This document shows, piece by piece, positions 1-6,291 of a stretch of DNA of 12,770 nt (position 1 is the first letter of the stretch; every line of letters starts with the position of its first letter). Position numbers and translations under genes: made by a program. This DNA comes from Solirubrobacteraceae bacterium (GTDB lineage Bacteria; Actinomycetota; Thermoleophilia; Solirubrobacterales; Solirubrobacteraceae), in the NCBI GenBank assembly GCA_024710825.1, contig JANJUA010000023.1:1-12770 (forward strand). The letters run 5' to 3'. A model generated the notes under the pieces. That model saw only the letters and a program-made list of their open reading frames with translations, searched no databases and was not told the origin of the DNA.

Positions 1-435
1 GAGGCGACGGCGCGCGCCCTGCGCCGCGCGGTCGCGCATGCGCGGGCGCTGCGGGTCACGCGCGCGCTGGAGAAACCCGCCGACCTCGACGCCGCCCAGC
101 GCGGCGCGCTGCTGGCCGCCGTGCCGGGGCTGGCGGTCTGCCTCGACACCGCCAACGCGCTCCGGGTCGGCGACGATCCGGTGGCGCTCGCTCGCGAGGT
201 CGCGCCGCATGTCGCGCTCGTGCACCTCAAGGACGTCGCCGGCGTTGGCGCCGATCCGCGCTCGGTGCACTACGGCGAGGGCGTCGTCGACCTGACCGGG
301 GTGCTCGCCGCCCTCGCGCGCGCGCCGGATCCGGTGGTCTGCGTGGAGCTGGCGCAGCTCGGACCGGGACCGGTGGACGAGTGCGCGCTCGTCCGTCAAG
401 GCGTCCGGTGGCTGCGCCGGCGGGTTCCCGCTTGA
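1..435 (+). CDS. Sugar phosphate isomerase/epimerase (xylose isomerase-like TIM barrel), 3' part
   Basis: The gene enters from the left edge; 144 residues of the C-terminal half are present, ending in TGA at 433-435. Visible motifs are those of the AP-endonuclease-2/xylose-isomerase-like TIM barrel: VCLDTANAL (residues 46-54 of the fragment, metal-ligand Asp and barrel strand), VHLKD (74-78), GEGVVD (92-97) and VCVEL (113-117, a late-strand Glu). Such enzymes isomerise or epimerise sugars, inosose or keto-sugars using a divalent metal in the cytoplasm. The position directly upstream of a sugar ABC transporter and a Gfo/Idh/MocA dehydrogenase supports a role in the same catabolic pathway, as in inositol-type loci. 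The exact substrate is unknown. The stop codon overlaps the -35 box of the next promoter, so the downstream genes can be transcribed separately. The family call is firm; the start is outside the window. Confidence 0.85.
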   Translation, partial: EATARALRRAVAHARALRVTRALEKPADLDAAQRGALLAAVPGLAVCLDTANALRVGDDPVALAREVAPHVALVHLKDVAGVGADPRSVHYGEGVVDLTGVLAALARAPDPVVCVELAQLGPGPVDECALVRQGVRWLRRRVPA

Positions 436-461
436 CAGCTTCGCGAACGCGGAGGTAACGT
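432..461 (+). promoter_or_regulatory. Sigma-70-type promoter of the sugar ABC operon
   Basis: A perfect -35 hexamer TTGACA lies at 432-437, overlapping the stop codon of the upstream gene. An 18-base spacer leads to TAACGT at 456-461, a weak -10 matching TATAAT at three positions. Transcription would start inside the LacI-type palindrome that follows at once, a classic repressible layout. The -35 is strong evidence; the -10 assignment is tentative. Confidence 0.55.
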
Positions 462-481
462 ACCCGGAAACGTTTCCGGGT
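462..481. promoter_or_regulatory. LacI-family operator (perfect 20-bp palindrome)
   Basis: ACCCGGAAACGTTTCCGGGT is a perfect inverted repeat with a central CG, the hallmark of LacI/GalR-family operators (core GGAAACGTTTCC). It sits directly after the -10 region and 46 bases before the start codon of the substrate-binding protein gene, so a bound repressor would block transcription start. The likely ligand is the LacI-family protein encoded on the opposite strand at the other end of this cluster (5245-6291). Recognition by that protein is inference. The half-site TTCCGGG occurs again at 486-492. Confidence 0.8.
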
Positions 482-488
482 GCGATTC

Positions 489-501
489 CGGGACTGTCCC
501 G
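489..501. repeat. Second small palindrome in the operon leader
   Basis: CGGGACTGTCCCG is a perfect 6-base inverted repeat around a central T, starting 8 bases after the LacI-type operator and ending 14 bases before the Shine-Dalgarno sequence. It could be an auxiliary operator, since its left arm continues the repeated half-site TTCCGGG, or a small mRNA hairpin near the ribosome binding site. It has no known family match that I can name. Confidence 0.35.
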
Positions 502-527
502 AACCATGCAGGAACAGGAGGAGTCAG

Positions 528-1616
528 ATGTCATTCGCGCGTAGCGCACTCGCGGTCCTCATCGTGGCGGTGCTCAGCATCGGCGCGGCCGCTTGCGGCG
601 AGGGCAGCGAGGACTCGGCCACCGGCACGCAGGAGGCCGCGGCGACCGAGGCCGCCACCACGGAGGCGCCGGAGCCCACGGGCGAGGTCCCGGCCGACCC
701 GGGCGCCGCCGAGTTCGAGGAGGCGGTCCCCGGCAGCGGAGACGGCCTGAAGATCGGCTACATCTCGCTCGGCGACCAGGTCCCCTTCGTCAAGCTGGTC
801 TCCGACAACATCAAGGCCGAGGCCAAGGCGTCGGGCGCGAAGCTCGTCTTCTGCGACTCGCAGCTCGACTCCGCCAAGGCGCTGGACTGCGCGAAGAACT
901 TCAAGACGCAGGGCGTCGACGCGATCATCAACTTCCAGGTCGACGAGAAGTCCTCGCCGCGCGTGTGCGCCGCCGGTCCGGACGTGCCGACGATCGCGAT
1001 CGACATCAACCAGAAGCCCTGCCAGGTCGCCTTCGTGGGCGCCAACAACCAGCGGGCGGGCGAGATCGCCGGTACCGCGATGGGCGAGTACTTCGAGGAG
1101 AACTTCCAGTGCGAGCACGACGCGGTCGTCTCGATGCAGCAGCCGGCGGCGGGCATCGTCAACGAGCAGCGCTCCGGCGGCGCCCTGGAGGGCTTCGAGG
1201 CCATCTGCGGTGAGCCGAAGAACCTGAAGATCGTCGACGGTGGAGGGACCATCGAGGGCGGGCAGAAGAAGTTCGCCGACGTGCTGACCTCGCTGCCGGG
1301 CCAGGACAAGATCGTCGTGCTGTCGCTCAACGACGACATGGCGCTCGGCGCGCTCGCGGCCGCCAAGCAGCAGGGCCGCGCGAAGGACCTGTACCTCGCC
1401 GGCCAGGGCGCCGACCCGACCTCGCACTGCGACATCGCCACGAACGACAACTGGGTCGCCGACGCGGCGTACTTCCCGGAGCGCTACGGCCAGATCGCCG
1501 TTCCGGCCGCGATCCGCGCGGCCAAGGGCGAGGACGTCAACGCCGAGCTGTTCGTCCCGCACGTCGCGGTGACGGCCGAGAACATCGGCGAGTTCTACGA
1601 CGTTGGTGACTGCTGA
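528..1616 (+). CDS. Sugar ABC transporter substrate-binding lipoprotein
   Basis: This 362-residue protein captures the transported sugar or polyol outside the membrane and delivers it to the permease. A signal peptide (residues 1-22, hydrophobic from A7) ends in AAAC, making Cys23 the lipid-anchored residue, followed by an Ala/Thr/Glu/Pro-rich linker to about residue 70. Residues 75-350 form a type-I periplasmic-binding fold of the ribose/galactose group (Peripla_BP_4): KIGYISLGDQVPFVKLV, then GVDAIINF, VPTIAIDI, FVGANNQRAGEIAG and VVLSLNDDMALGAL. ATG at 528 is chosen because AGGAGG at 516-521 is spaced six bases from it; an in-frame GTG at 480 lies inside the operator and would spoil the signal peptide. 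The mature protein has eight further cysteines (109, 121, 147, 165, 195, 227, 301 and C-terminal 362), unusual for this family and suggesting disulfides. It is the first gene of the LacI-controlled operon. Substrate is not predictable from the sequence alone. Confidence 0.93.
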   Translation: MSFARSALAVLIVAVLSIGAAACGEGSEDSATGTQEAAATEAATTEAPEPTGEVPADPGAAEFEEAVPGSGDGLKIGYISLGDQVPFVKLVSDNIKAEAKASGAKLVFCDSQLDSAKALDCAKNFKTQGVDAIINFQVDEKSSPRVCAAGPDVPTIAIDINQKPCQVAFVGANNQRAGEIAGTAMGEYFEENFQCEHDAVVSMQQPAAGIVNEQRSGGALEGFEAICGEPKNLKIVDGGGTIEGGQKKFADVLTSLPGQDKIVVLSLNDDMALGALAAAKQQGRAKDLYLAGQGADPTSHCDIATNDNWVADAAYFPERYGQIAVPAAIRAAKGEDVNAELFVPHVAVTAENIGEFYDVGDC

Positions 1617-1620
1617 TCGC

Positions 1621-3117
1621 ATGACCGATCCGTTCCTTCTCCAGGCACGGGCGATCCGCAAGTCCTTCGGCGGCGTCGAGGTCCTCCATGGGGTGGACCT
1701 CGATGCCACCGGTGGCTCCGTCCTCGCCCTGCTGGGCGAGAACGGAGCCGGTAAGTCAACCCTCGTGCGGATCCTCGCCGGCGATCACGCCCCCGACTCC
1801 GGGGAGATCGTGATCGACGGCGAGGCGCACAAGGCGCTCGACCCGATCGCCGCCAGGGCGCTGGGCGTGCGCATGATCTTCCAGGAGCTCAGCGACGCGC
1901 CCGCGCTCACCGTCGCCGAGAACATCTCGCTCGGCCGCTGGCCGGGCGGGCGCGGGCTGGTCCGCTGGAAGGCGGTCCGCGAGCGCGCCGTGCGCGCGCT
2001 CGACGAGCTCGGCGTCGACATCGACCCCGACGCACCCGTCTCCACCCTGCGCATCGGCGAGCGCCAGGCCGTGGAGATCGCCCGCGCGATCTCCGACCGG
2101 GCGCGCTGCCTCATCCTGGACGAGCCGACGGCGGCGCTCTCGGCCCAGGAGGTCGAGCGGCTGTTCGCCGCCGTCCGACGGCTGCGCGACCGCGGCACGG
2201 CGCTGATCTACATCACCCACCGCCTCGACGAGGTGGTCGAGATCGCCGATCGCGTCCAGGTGCTGCGCGACGGCTCGGTGGTGCTCGAGCGCGACGTGGC
2301 GGGGACGACCCGCGGCGAGCTCGTCTCGGCCATGGTCGGCCACGCCGTCGGCGACGTGGCGCGGCCCTCCGACGGCGGCGCCGCCGTGGCGGACGAGCCG
2401 ATCCTCGCCTTCTCGGGCGCCGGCAGCGACGGCGCGTTCGCGGACGTGGACCTCGAGGTCCGGCCGGGCGAGGTCGTCGCGCTGTACGGCAAGCTCGGCT
2501 CCGGCACCGCCGAGGTCGCCGAGACGGCGTTCGGCCTGCGCCAGCTCGACGACGGCGCCTGCACGCTGAAGGGCGAGCCGCACGCGCCCGGCTCACCGGA
2601 GCGCGCGATCGCCGCCGGGGTCGGGCTGGTGCCCGCCGACCGCCAGCGCGAGGGGACCTTCATGGTGCGCTCGGTGGCGGAGAACATCTCCGTGCCGTCG
2701 TGGAAGCGGCTGGCCCGCCACGGCATCCTGCGCCGCGGCAACGAGGCGCGCGCGTACCGGCGCTGGCACGACGAGCTCTCGATCCGCTCGCGCAACGACC
2801 CGGAGCAGCTGATCAGCACGCTCTCGGGCGGCAACCAGCAGAAGGTGGTGCTCGGCCGCTGGCTGGAGCGGGAGTCCGACGTGCTCGTGCTGATCGAGCC
2901 CACCCGCGGCGTCGACGTCGGCGCGCGCATGGAGATCTACCGCGTCATCCGCAAGCTCGCCGCCGACGGCATGGGCGTGCTGGTGGCGACATCAGACTAC
3001 GAGGAGGTCGTGCAGCTCGCCGACCGCGCCGCGGTGATGGCCCGCGGGCGGATCGTGGGCGAGCTGGGCGGCGACGAGATCACGACCGAGCGGCTCACCG
3101 AGCTGGCTGGAGGCTGA
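1621..3117 (+). CDS. Sugar ABC transporter ATP-binding protein (two NBDs, RbsA/XylG/MglA type)
   Basis: This 498-residue cytoplasmic ATPase carries two fused nucleotide-binding domains, as usual for CUT2-family sugar importers. NBD1 is intact: Walker A GENGAGKS (39-46), signature LRIGERQ (143-149), Walker B LILDEP (164-169) and switch His200. NBD2 has the signature LSGGNQQ (401-407), but its P-loop is degraded (YGKLGSGTAEV, no canonical GKS/T) and its Walker B reads VLVLIEP with Ile425 where Asp is expected; Glu426 is kept. ATP hydrolysis therefore probably rests on NBD1, in line with the asymmetric NBDs known in this family. ATG at 1621 follows the previous stop by four bases and has no clear Shine-Dalgarno, so translation is probably coupled; TTG 1603 or GTG 1606 are less likely alternatives that would overlap the upstream gene. 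It pairs with the permease one base downstream. Confidence 0.94.
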   Translation: MTDPFLLQARAIRKSFGGVEVLHGVDLDATGGSVLALLGENGAGKSTLVRILAGDHAPDSGEIVIDGEAHKALDPIAARALGVRMIFQELSDAPALTVAENISLGRWPGGRGLVRWKAVRERAVRALDELGVDIDPDAPVSTLRIGERQAVEIARAISDRARCLILDEPTAALSAQEVERLFAAVRRLRDRGTALIYITHRLDEVVEIADRVQVLRDGSVVLERDVAGTTRGELVSAMVGHAVGDVARPSDGGAAVADEPILAFSGAGSDGAFADVDLEVRPGEVVALYGKLGSGTAEVAETAFGLRQLDDGACTLKGEPHAPGSPERAIAAGVGLVPADRQREGTFMVRSVAENISVPSWKRLARHGILRRGNEARAYRRWHDELSIRSRNDPEQLISTLSGGNQQKVVLGRWLERESDVLVLIEPTRGVDVGARMEIYRVIRKLAADGMGVLVATSDYEEVVQLADRAAVMARGRIVGELGGDEITTERLTELAGG

Positions 3118-3118
3118 A

Positions 3119-4135
3119 GTGTCCGACCCCGACGTCATCTCGACCGGCGCGCCCGGCGCCACCGCGGCGGACGCCGCGAGCGCCGGAGCCGCGCCGACCG
3201 CGAAGCGCCGCCGTCAGGTGCCGGAGATCGCCGCGCTGCTGGTGGTGCTGATCGCGCTCGGCGTGTTCTTCTCGATCACCTCCGAGTTCTTCCTCAACTA
3301 CGACAACTTCGTCAACATCCTCACCGCGGCGGCGGTGACCGGCATCATCGCGGCGCCCGCGACGATGCTCCTGATCGCCGGGCAGTTCGACCTGTCCGTC
3401 GGCTCCGCAGCGGCGTTCTGCGGCGCGGTGCTCGCGTCGCTGGCGCTGCACAACGACATCTACTTCTCCGTGCTGATCGCGGTGCTCGCGGGCCTGGGCA
3501 TCGGGATGGTCAACGGATTCTTCGTGACCGTCGTCGGCATCAACGCGCTCATCACGACGCTCGGCACGCTGGCCGTCTTCCGCGGCCTCACCCAGGTCGT
3601 CACCGACGGGCAGACCATGGCGATCGACCGCTTCGGCGGCCTCGGGACGTCGCGCCCGCTGTTCGACATCCCGCTGCCGGTGTACATCTTCGTCGGCATC
3701 GCGGTGGCGTTCTGGTTCCTCAGCCGCTACACGGTCTTCGGCCGCTCGATGTACGCGATCGGCGCCAACCCGGTCGCGGCGCGACTGAACGGCATCCGCT
3801 CGGGCCGGACGATCTTCGTCGGCTTCCTGCTCTCGGGGCTGTGCGTGGCGATCGGCGGTCTGATCCTCGCGTCGCAGCTCGGCGCGGCGTCGCCGCAGGC
3901 GGCGAGCGGGATGGAGCTGTCGGTCGTGACCGCGGTGATCCTCGGCGGCGCCTCGCTGGCCGGTGGACGCGGGGCGATCGCGGGCACGATGGTCGGTCTG
4001 CTCATCATCGGCACGCTCAACAACGGCCTGGTGCTGCTGAACGTGTCGAGCTTCTGGCAGACGGTGGCGCAGGGCGCGCTGCTGATCTTCGCGGTGTCGT
4101 TCGACCAGCTCCGCATCAGACTGACATCGAACTGA
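3119..4135 (+). CDS. Sugar ABC transporter permease (RbsC type, BPD_transp_2)
   Basis: A 338-residue integral membrane protein of the CUT2 sugar permease family; probably acts as a homodimer, since only one permease gene is present. After an Ala-rich, cytoplasmic N-terminus ending in KRRR (29-32), repeated hydrophobic segments begin at about residue 35 and run almost to the C-terminus. Family signatures are GQFDLSVGS (88-96), ITTLGTLAVFRGL (145-157), the cytoplasmic loop IGANPVAARLNGI (214-226) that contacts the ATPase, and ILGGASLAGGRG (274-285). The GTG start at 3119 lies one base after the ATPase stop; GGAGG at 3109-3113, five bases upstream and inside the ATPase gene, is the ribosome binding site, so the two are translationally linked. 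Family is certain, substrate is not. Confidence 0.94.
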   Translation: MSDPDVISTGAPGATAADAASAGAAPTAKRRRQVPEIAALLVVLIALGVFFSITSEFFLNYDNFVNILTAAAVTGIIAAPATMLLIAGQFDLSVGSAAAFCGAVLASLALHNDIYFSVLIAVLAGLGIGMVNGFFVTVVGINALITTLGTLAVFRGLTQVVTDGQTMAIDRFGGLGTSRPLFDIPLPVYIFVGIAVAFWFLSRYTVFGRSMYAIGANPVAARLNGIRSGRTIFVGFLLSGLCVAIGGLILASQLGAASPQAASGMELSVVTAVILGGASLAGGRGAIAGTMVGLLIIGTLNNGLVLLNVSSFWQTVAQGALLIFAVSFDQLRIRLTSN

Positions 4136-4148
4136 CGAAAGGGACGAC

Positions 4149-5216
4149 ATGGGCAAGCTCCGTCTCGGCGTTATCGGCGCCGGCTCCTGGGCGTTGGCGT
4201 CGCACCTGCCGAACTTCGCGGCGCGCGACGAGGTCGAGCTAGTGGCGGTCGCGCGGCACGGGCGGGACGCGCTGGCGCGGGTCAAGGACCAGTACGGCTT
4301 CCAGGTGGCGAGCGAGGACTACCGCGACGTGCTCGACGCCGGTGTGGACATCTGCCTCGTATCCAGCCCGACGGGGCTGCACCACGAGCACGCGAAGGCC
4401 GCCATGGAGGCCGGCGCGCACGTGCTCGTCGAGAAGCCCTTCACGATCGACCCGGCGGACGCCTGGGAGCTCGTCGAGACGGGCGAGCGGCTCGGGCGCC
4501 ACATCGTCGTGGCGTTCGGCTGGAACCACCGGCCGATGGTGCGCGAGATGAAGCGGCTCATGGACGAGCGCGGCATCGGCACGGTCGAGCAGTGCACGGT
4601 CCACATGGCCTCGGTGACGCGGGAGCTGCTCGCCAACACGGGCGCCTACCCGGACGCGGACCCCGACACCGTGCCCGAGCAGGCGACGTGGACGGACCCG
4701 CGGCTGTCGGGCGGCGGCTACGGCCAGGCGCAGCTCAGCCACGCGCTCGGCCTGTCGCTGTGGCTGACGGGCCTGCGCGCGAGCGAGGTCTTCGCGCTGA
4801 TGTCCGCGCCGCTCGACGCGCCCGTGGAGCTCCACGACGCGCTCAGCGTGCGCTTCGACAACGGCGCGATCGGCACGGTCGCCGGCGGCTCCGCGCACCT
4901 GGGCGCGGGCGACAACAAGCACCAGCTCGAGGTCCGCGCGATCGGCTCCGACGGCCAGGTGCTCGTGGACGTCGAGCGCGAGGCCGCCTGGCTGTGGCGC
5001 GACGGCGGCGACACGGACCTGCGGCTCCAGCTCTCCGACGAGGCCGGTCGCTACGACTGCGACGGCCCGCCGAACACGCTCGTCGACCTCGCGCTGGGCA
5101 AGGACGTCGTCAACCACTCGCCCGGCGAGCTCGCCGCTCGCACCGTGGAGCTGCTCGACGCGGCCTATCGCAGCTCGCGCAGCGGCGCGCTCGAGCGCGT
5201 GGTCCGAGCGGGGTGA
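4149..5216 (+). CDS. Gfo/Idh/MocA-family NAD(P)-dependent oxidoreductase
   Basis: A 355-residue cytoplasmic dehydrogenase. The N-terminal Rossmann fold begins with LGVIGAGSWA (6-15, dinucleotide-binding glycine motif) and VAVARH, followed by the SSPTGLHHEHAKAAMEAGAHVLVEKP segment (72-97) with the catalytic-type Lys96 of the EKP motif. The C-terminal alpha/beta domain has GGGYGQAQLSHALGLSLWLTG (188-208), where His198 sits at the usual catalytic position, while the commonly conserved Asp upstream is Gln here. Family members oxidise inositols, sugars or keto-sugars. It closes the sugar operon, 13 bases after the permease, with AAGGGA at 4139-4144 as ribosome binding site, so it likely performs an early oxidation of the imported compound, with the isomerase encoded upstream as a candidate partner. 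Which hydroxyl or substrate is attacked cannot be told. Confidence 0.9.
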   Translation: MGKLRLGVIGAGSWALASHLPNFAARDEVELVAVARHGRDALARVKDQYGFQVASEDYRDVLDAGVDICLVSSPTGLHHEHAKAAMEAGAHVLVEKPFTIDPADAWELVETGERLGRHIVVAFGWNHRPMVREMKRLMDERGIGTVEQCTVHMASVTRELLANTGAYPDADPDTVPEQATWTDPRLSGGGYGQAQLSHALGLSLWLTGLRASEVFALMSAPLDAPVELHDALSVRFDNGAIGTVAGGSAHLGAGDNKHQLEVRAIGSDGQVLVDVEREAAWLWRDGGDTDLRLQLSDEAGRYDCDGPPNTLVDLALGKDVVNHSPGELAARTVELLDAAYRSSRSGALERVVRAG

Positions 5217-5256
5217 CTGTCAAGTTGGCGTCGCATGAGCGACGTCAACTCGACAG
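5217..5256. terminator. Bidirectional hairpin between convergent operons
   Basis: Eighteen-base arms at 5217-5234 and 5239-5256 flank the loop ATGA; 16 of 18 positions pair perfectly, and one more is a G-T pair that can wobble in RNA. The hairpin starts at the first base after the oxidoreductase stop and its right arm contains the stop codon of the opposing LacI-family gene. This placement between converging genes is typical of a shared terminator. No T-tract follows on either strand, so either termination is factor-aided or the stem acts by stalling and mRNA protection. Confidence 0.7.
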
Positions 5257-6291
5257 CGAGGCTCCGGCGGGGGGCGGGGCGCAGCTCGCGCGCGGCACGA
5301 ACGTCGTCGGCAGGACGACCGTGCGAGCGCCAGGATCGTCCTCGCCGACCCGCTCGAGCAGCAGCTTCGCTGCCTGGCGGCCGATCTCCCGGGTGTCGCG
5401 GCGCACGACGGCGATCGGCGGGTCGTAGAGCTCGGTGACGTCGATGGCGTCGCAGCTGACGAGCGAGACGTCGGCGCCGACGGCGACGCCGCGCGCCCGC
5501 AGCTCCTCCAAGGTGCCGATCAGCAGCTGGTTGCCAGCGGCGACGATCGCGGTGGGCGGCTCGTCGGCGTCGAGGAGCTGCCGCGTGCCGTTGCGGCCGT
5601 GCTCGGTGGCCAGGAGGCCTTCGACGACGACGTAGGTCGCCGGGAGCCCGCGCGACGCGAACGCCTCCTCGACCCCCGCGCGGCGCTCGCGCGAAGGACG
5701 CATGGGCTGGCCGAGGATGATGCCGATGCGGCGATGGCCGAGGTCGAGCAGGTGCTCGACGGCGGCGCGCATGCCGCTGCGGTGGTCGGAGAGGACCGCG
5801 CTGGCGTTGAGCTCGGGCGGGAGGTCGCGGTCGACGAGGACGGCGGGCGTGTCGAACTGTCGCAGGACCGCGATCGTCTCCTCGTGGTCCTCGGCGGCGA
5901 GCGACAGCATCAGCCCGTCGACGCGGCGCTGCTCGAACAGGCGGACGTGGGCGGCGTCGCGCTCGGGCAGGTTCTCGGAGTTCGTCAGCAGCATCGAGTA
6001 GCCGGAGTCGCGCAGGGTGCGCTCGGCGCCCTGGACGATCTGGGCCAGCAGCGGGTTGGCGATGTCGCCCACGACGAAGCCGACCGAGCGGGTCGCCCGG
6101 CGCCGCAGGCTCTGCGCGAGGAGGTCGGGCTGGTAGCCGATCTCGGCGACGACGGCCATGACGCGCTCGCGCATCGTGGGGCTGACGTCAGGGTGGCCGG
6201 AGAGCACGCGCGAGACCGACGACATGGCGACGCCGGCGCGGTCGGCGACCTCTTTCATGGAGGCGCGGGCGGGGCGAGTCTCGCCGCTCAT
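5245..6291 (-). CDS. LacI-family transcriptional regulator
   Basis: A 348-residue DNA-binding repressor of the LacI/GalR family. The helix-turn-helix MKEVADRAGVAMSSVSRVLSG (residues 12-32) is followed by the hinge-helix segment ending QSLRRRATRSVG (60-71), whose Leu62 is in the place of the minor-groove-inserting leucine that prefers a central CpG. Residues 70-335 form the periplasmic-binding-like effector and dimerisation domain (VGFVVGDIANPLLAQIVQGAE, RRVDGLMLS, DHRSGMRAAVEHLLDLGHRRIGII). ATG 6289-6291 is preferred because AAGGA lies eight bases upstream on this strand and because it overlaps the creatininase stop as ATGA; an internal ATG at 6256-6258 has no ribosome binding site. It very probably represses the sugar operon through the CpG-centred palindrome at 462-481, with the imported sugar or a metabolite as inducer. 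Target and effector are inferred. Confidence 0.93.
   Translation of the reverse strand: MSGETRPARASMKEVADRAGVAMSSVSRVLSGHPDVSPTMRERVMAVVAEIGYQPDLLAQSLRRRATRSVGFVVGDIANPLLAQIVQGAERTLRDSGYSMLLTNSENLPERDAAHVRLFEQRRVDGLMLSLAAEDHEETIAVLRQFDTPAVLVDRDLPPELNASAVLSDHRSGMRAAVEHLLDLGHRRIGIILGQPMRPSRERRAGVEEAFASRGLPATYVVVEGLLATEHGRNGTRQLLDADEPPTAIVAAGNQLLIGTLEELRARGVAVGADVSLVSCDAIDVTELYDPPIAVVRRDTREIGRQAAKLLLERVGEDDPGARTVVLPTTFVPRASCAPPPAGASLSS

Noticed and set aside
480..527. GTG at 480 as an earlier start for the substrate-binding protein
   Set aside because: It lies within the operator and at the expected transcript start, adds charged residues before the signal peptide, and lacks a ribosome binding site; ATG 528 has AGGAGG.
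1603..1620. TTG 1603 or GTG 1606 as the ATPase start
   Set aside because: They add only a few non-conserved residues inside the preceding gene; ATG 1621 gives the usual family N-terminus.
531..1709. Long minus-strand open frame opposite the substrate-binding protein
   Set aside because: Composition is Arg/Val/Asp/Leu-rich without domains, typical of antisense frames in GC-rich genes; the plus-strand gene is clear.
3095..4285. 396-residue minus-strand frame opposite the permease
   Set aside because: Arg/Asp/His/Glu-rich low-complexity translation; it is the antisense shadow of a hydrophobic membrane protein.
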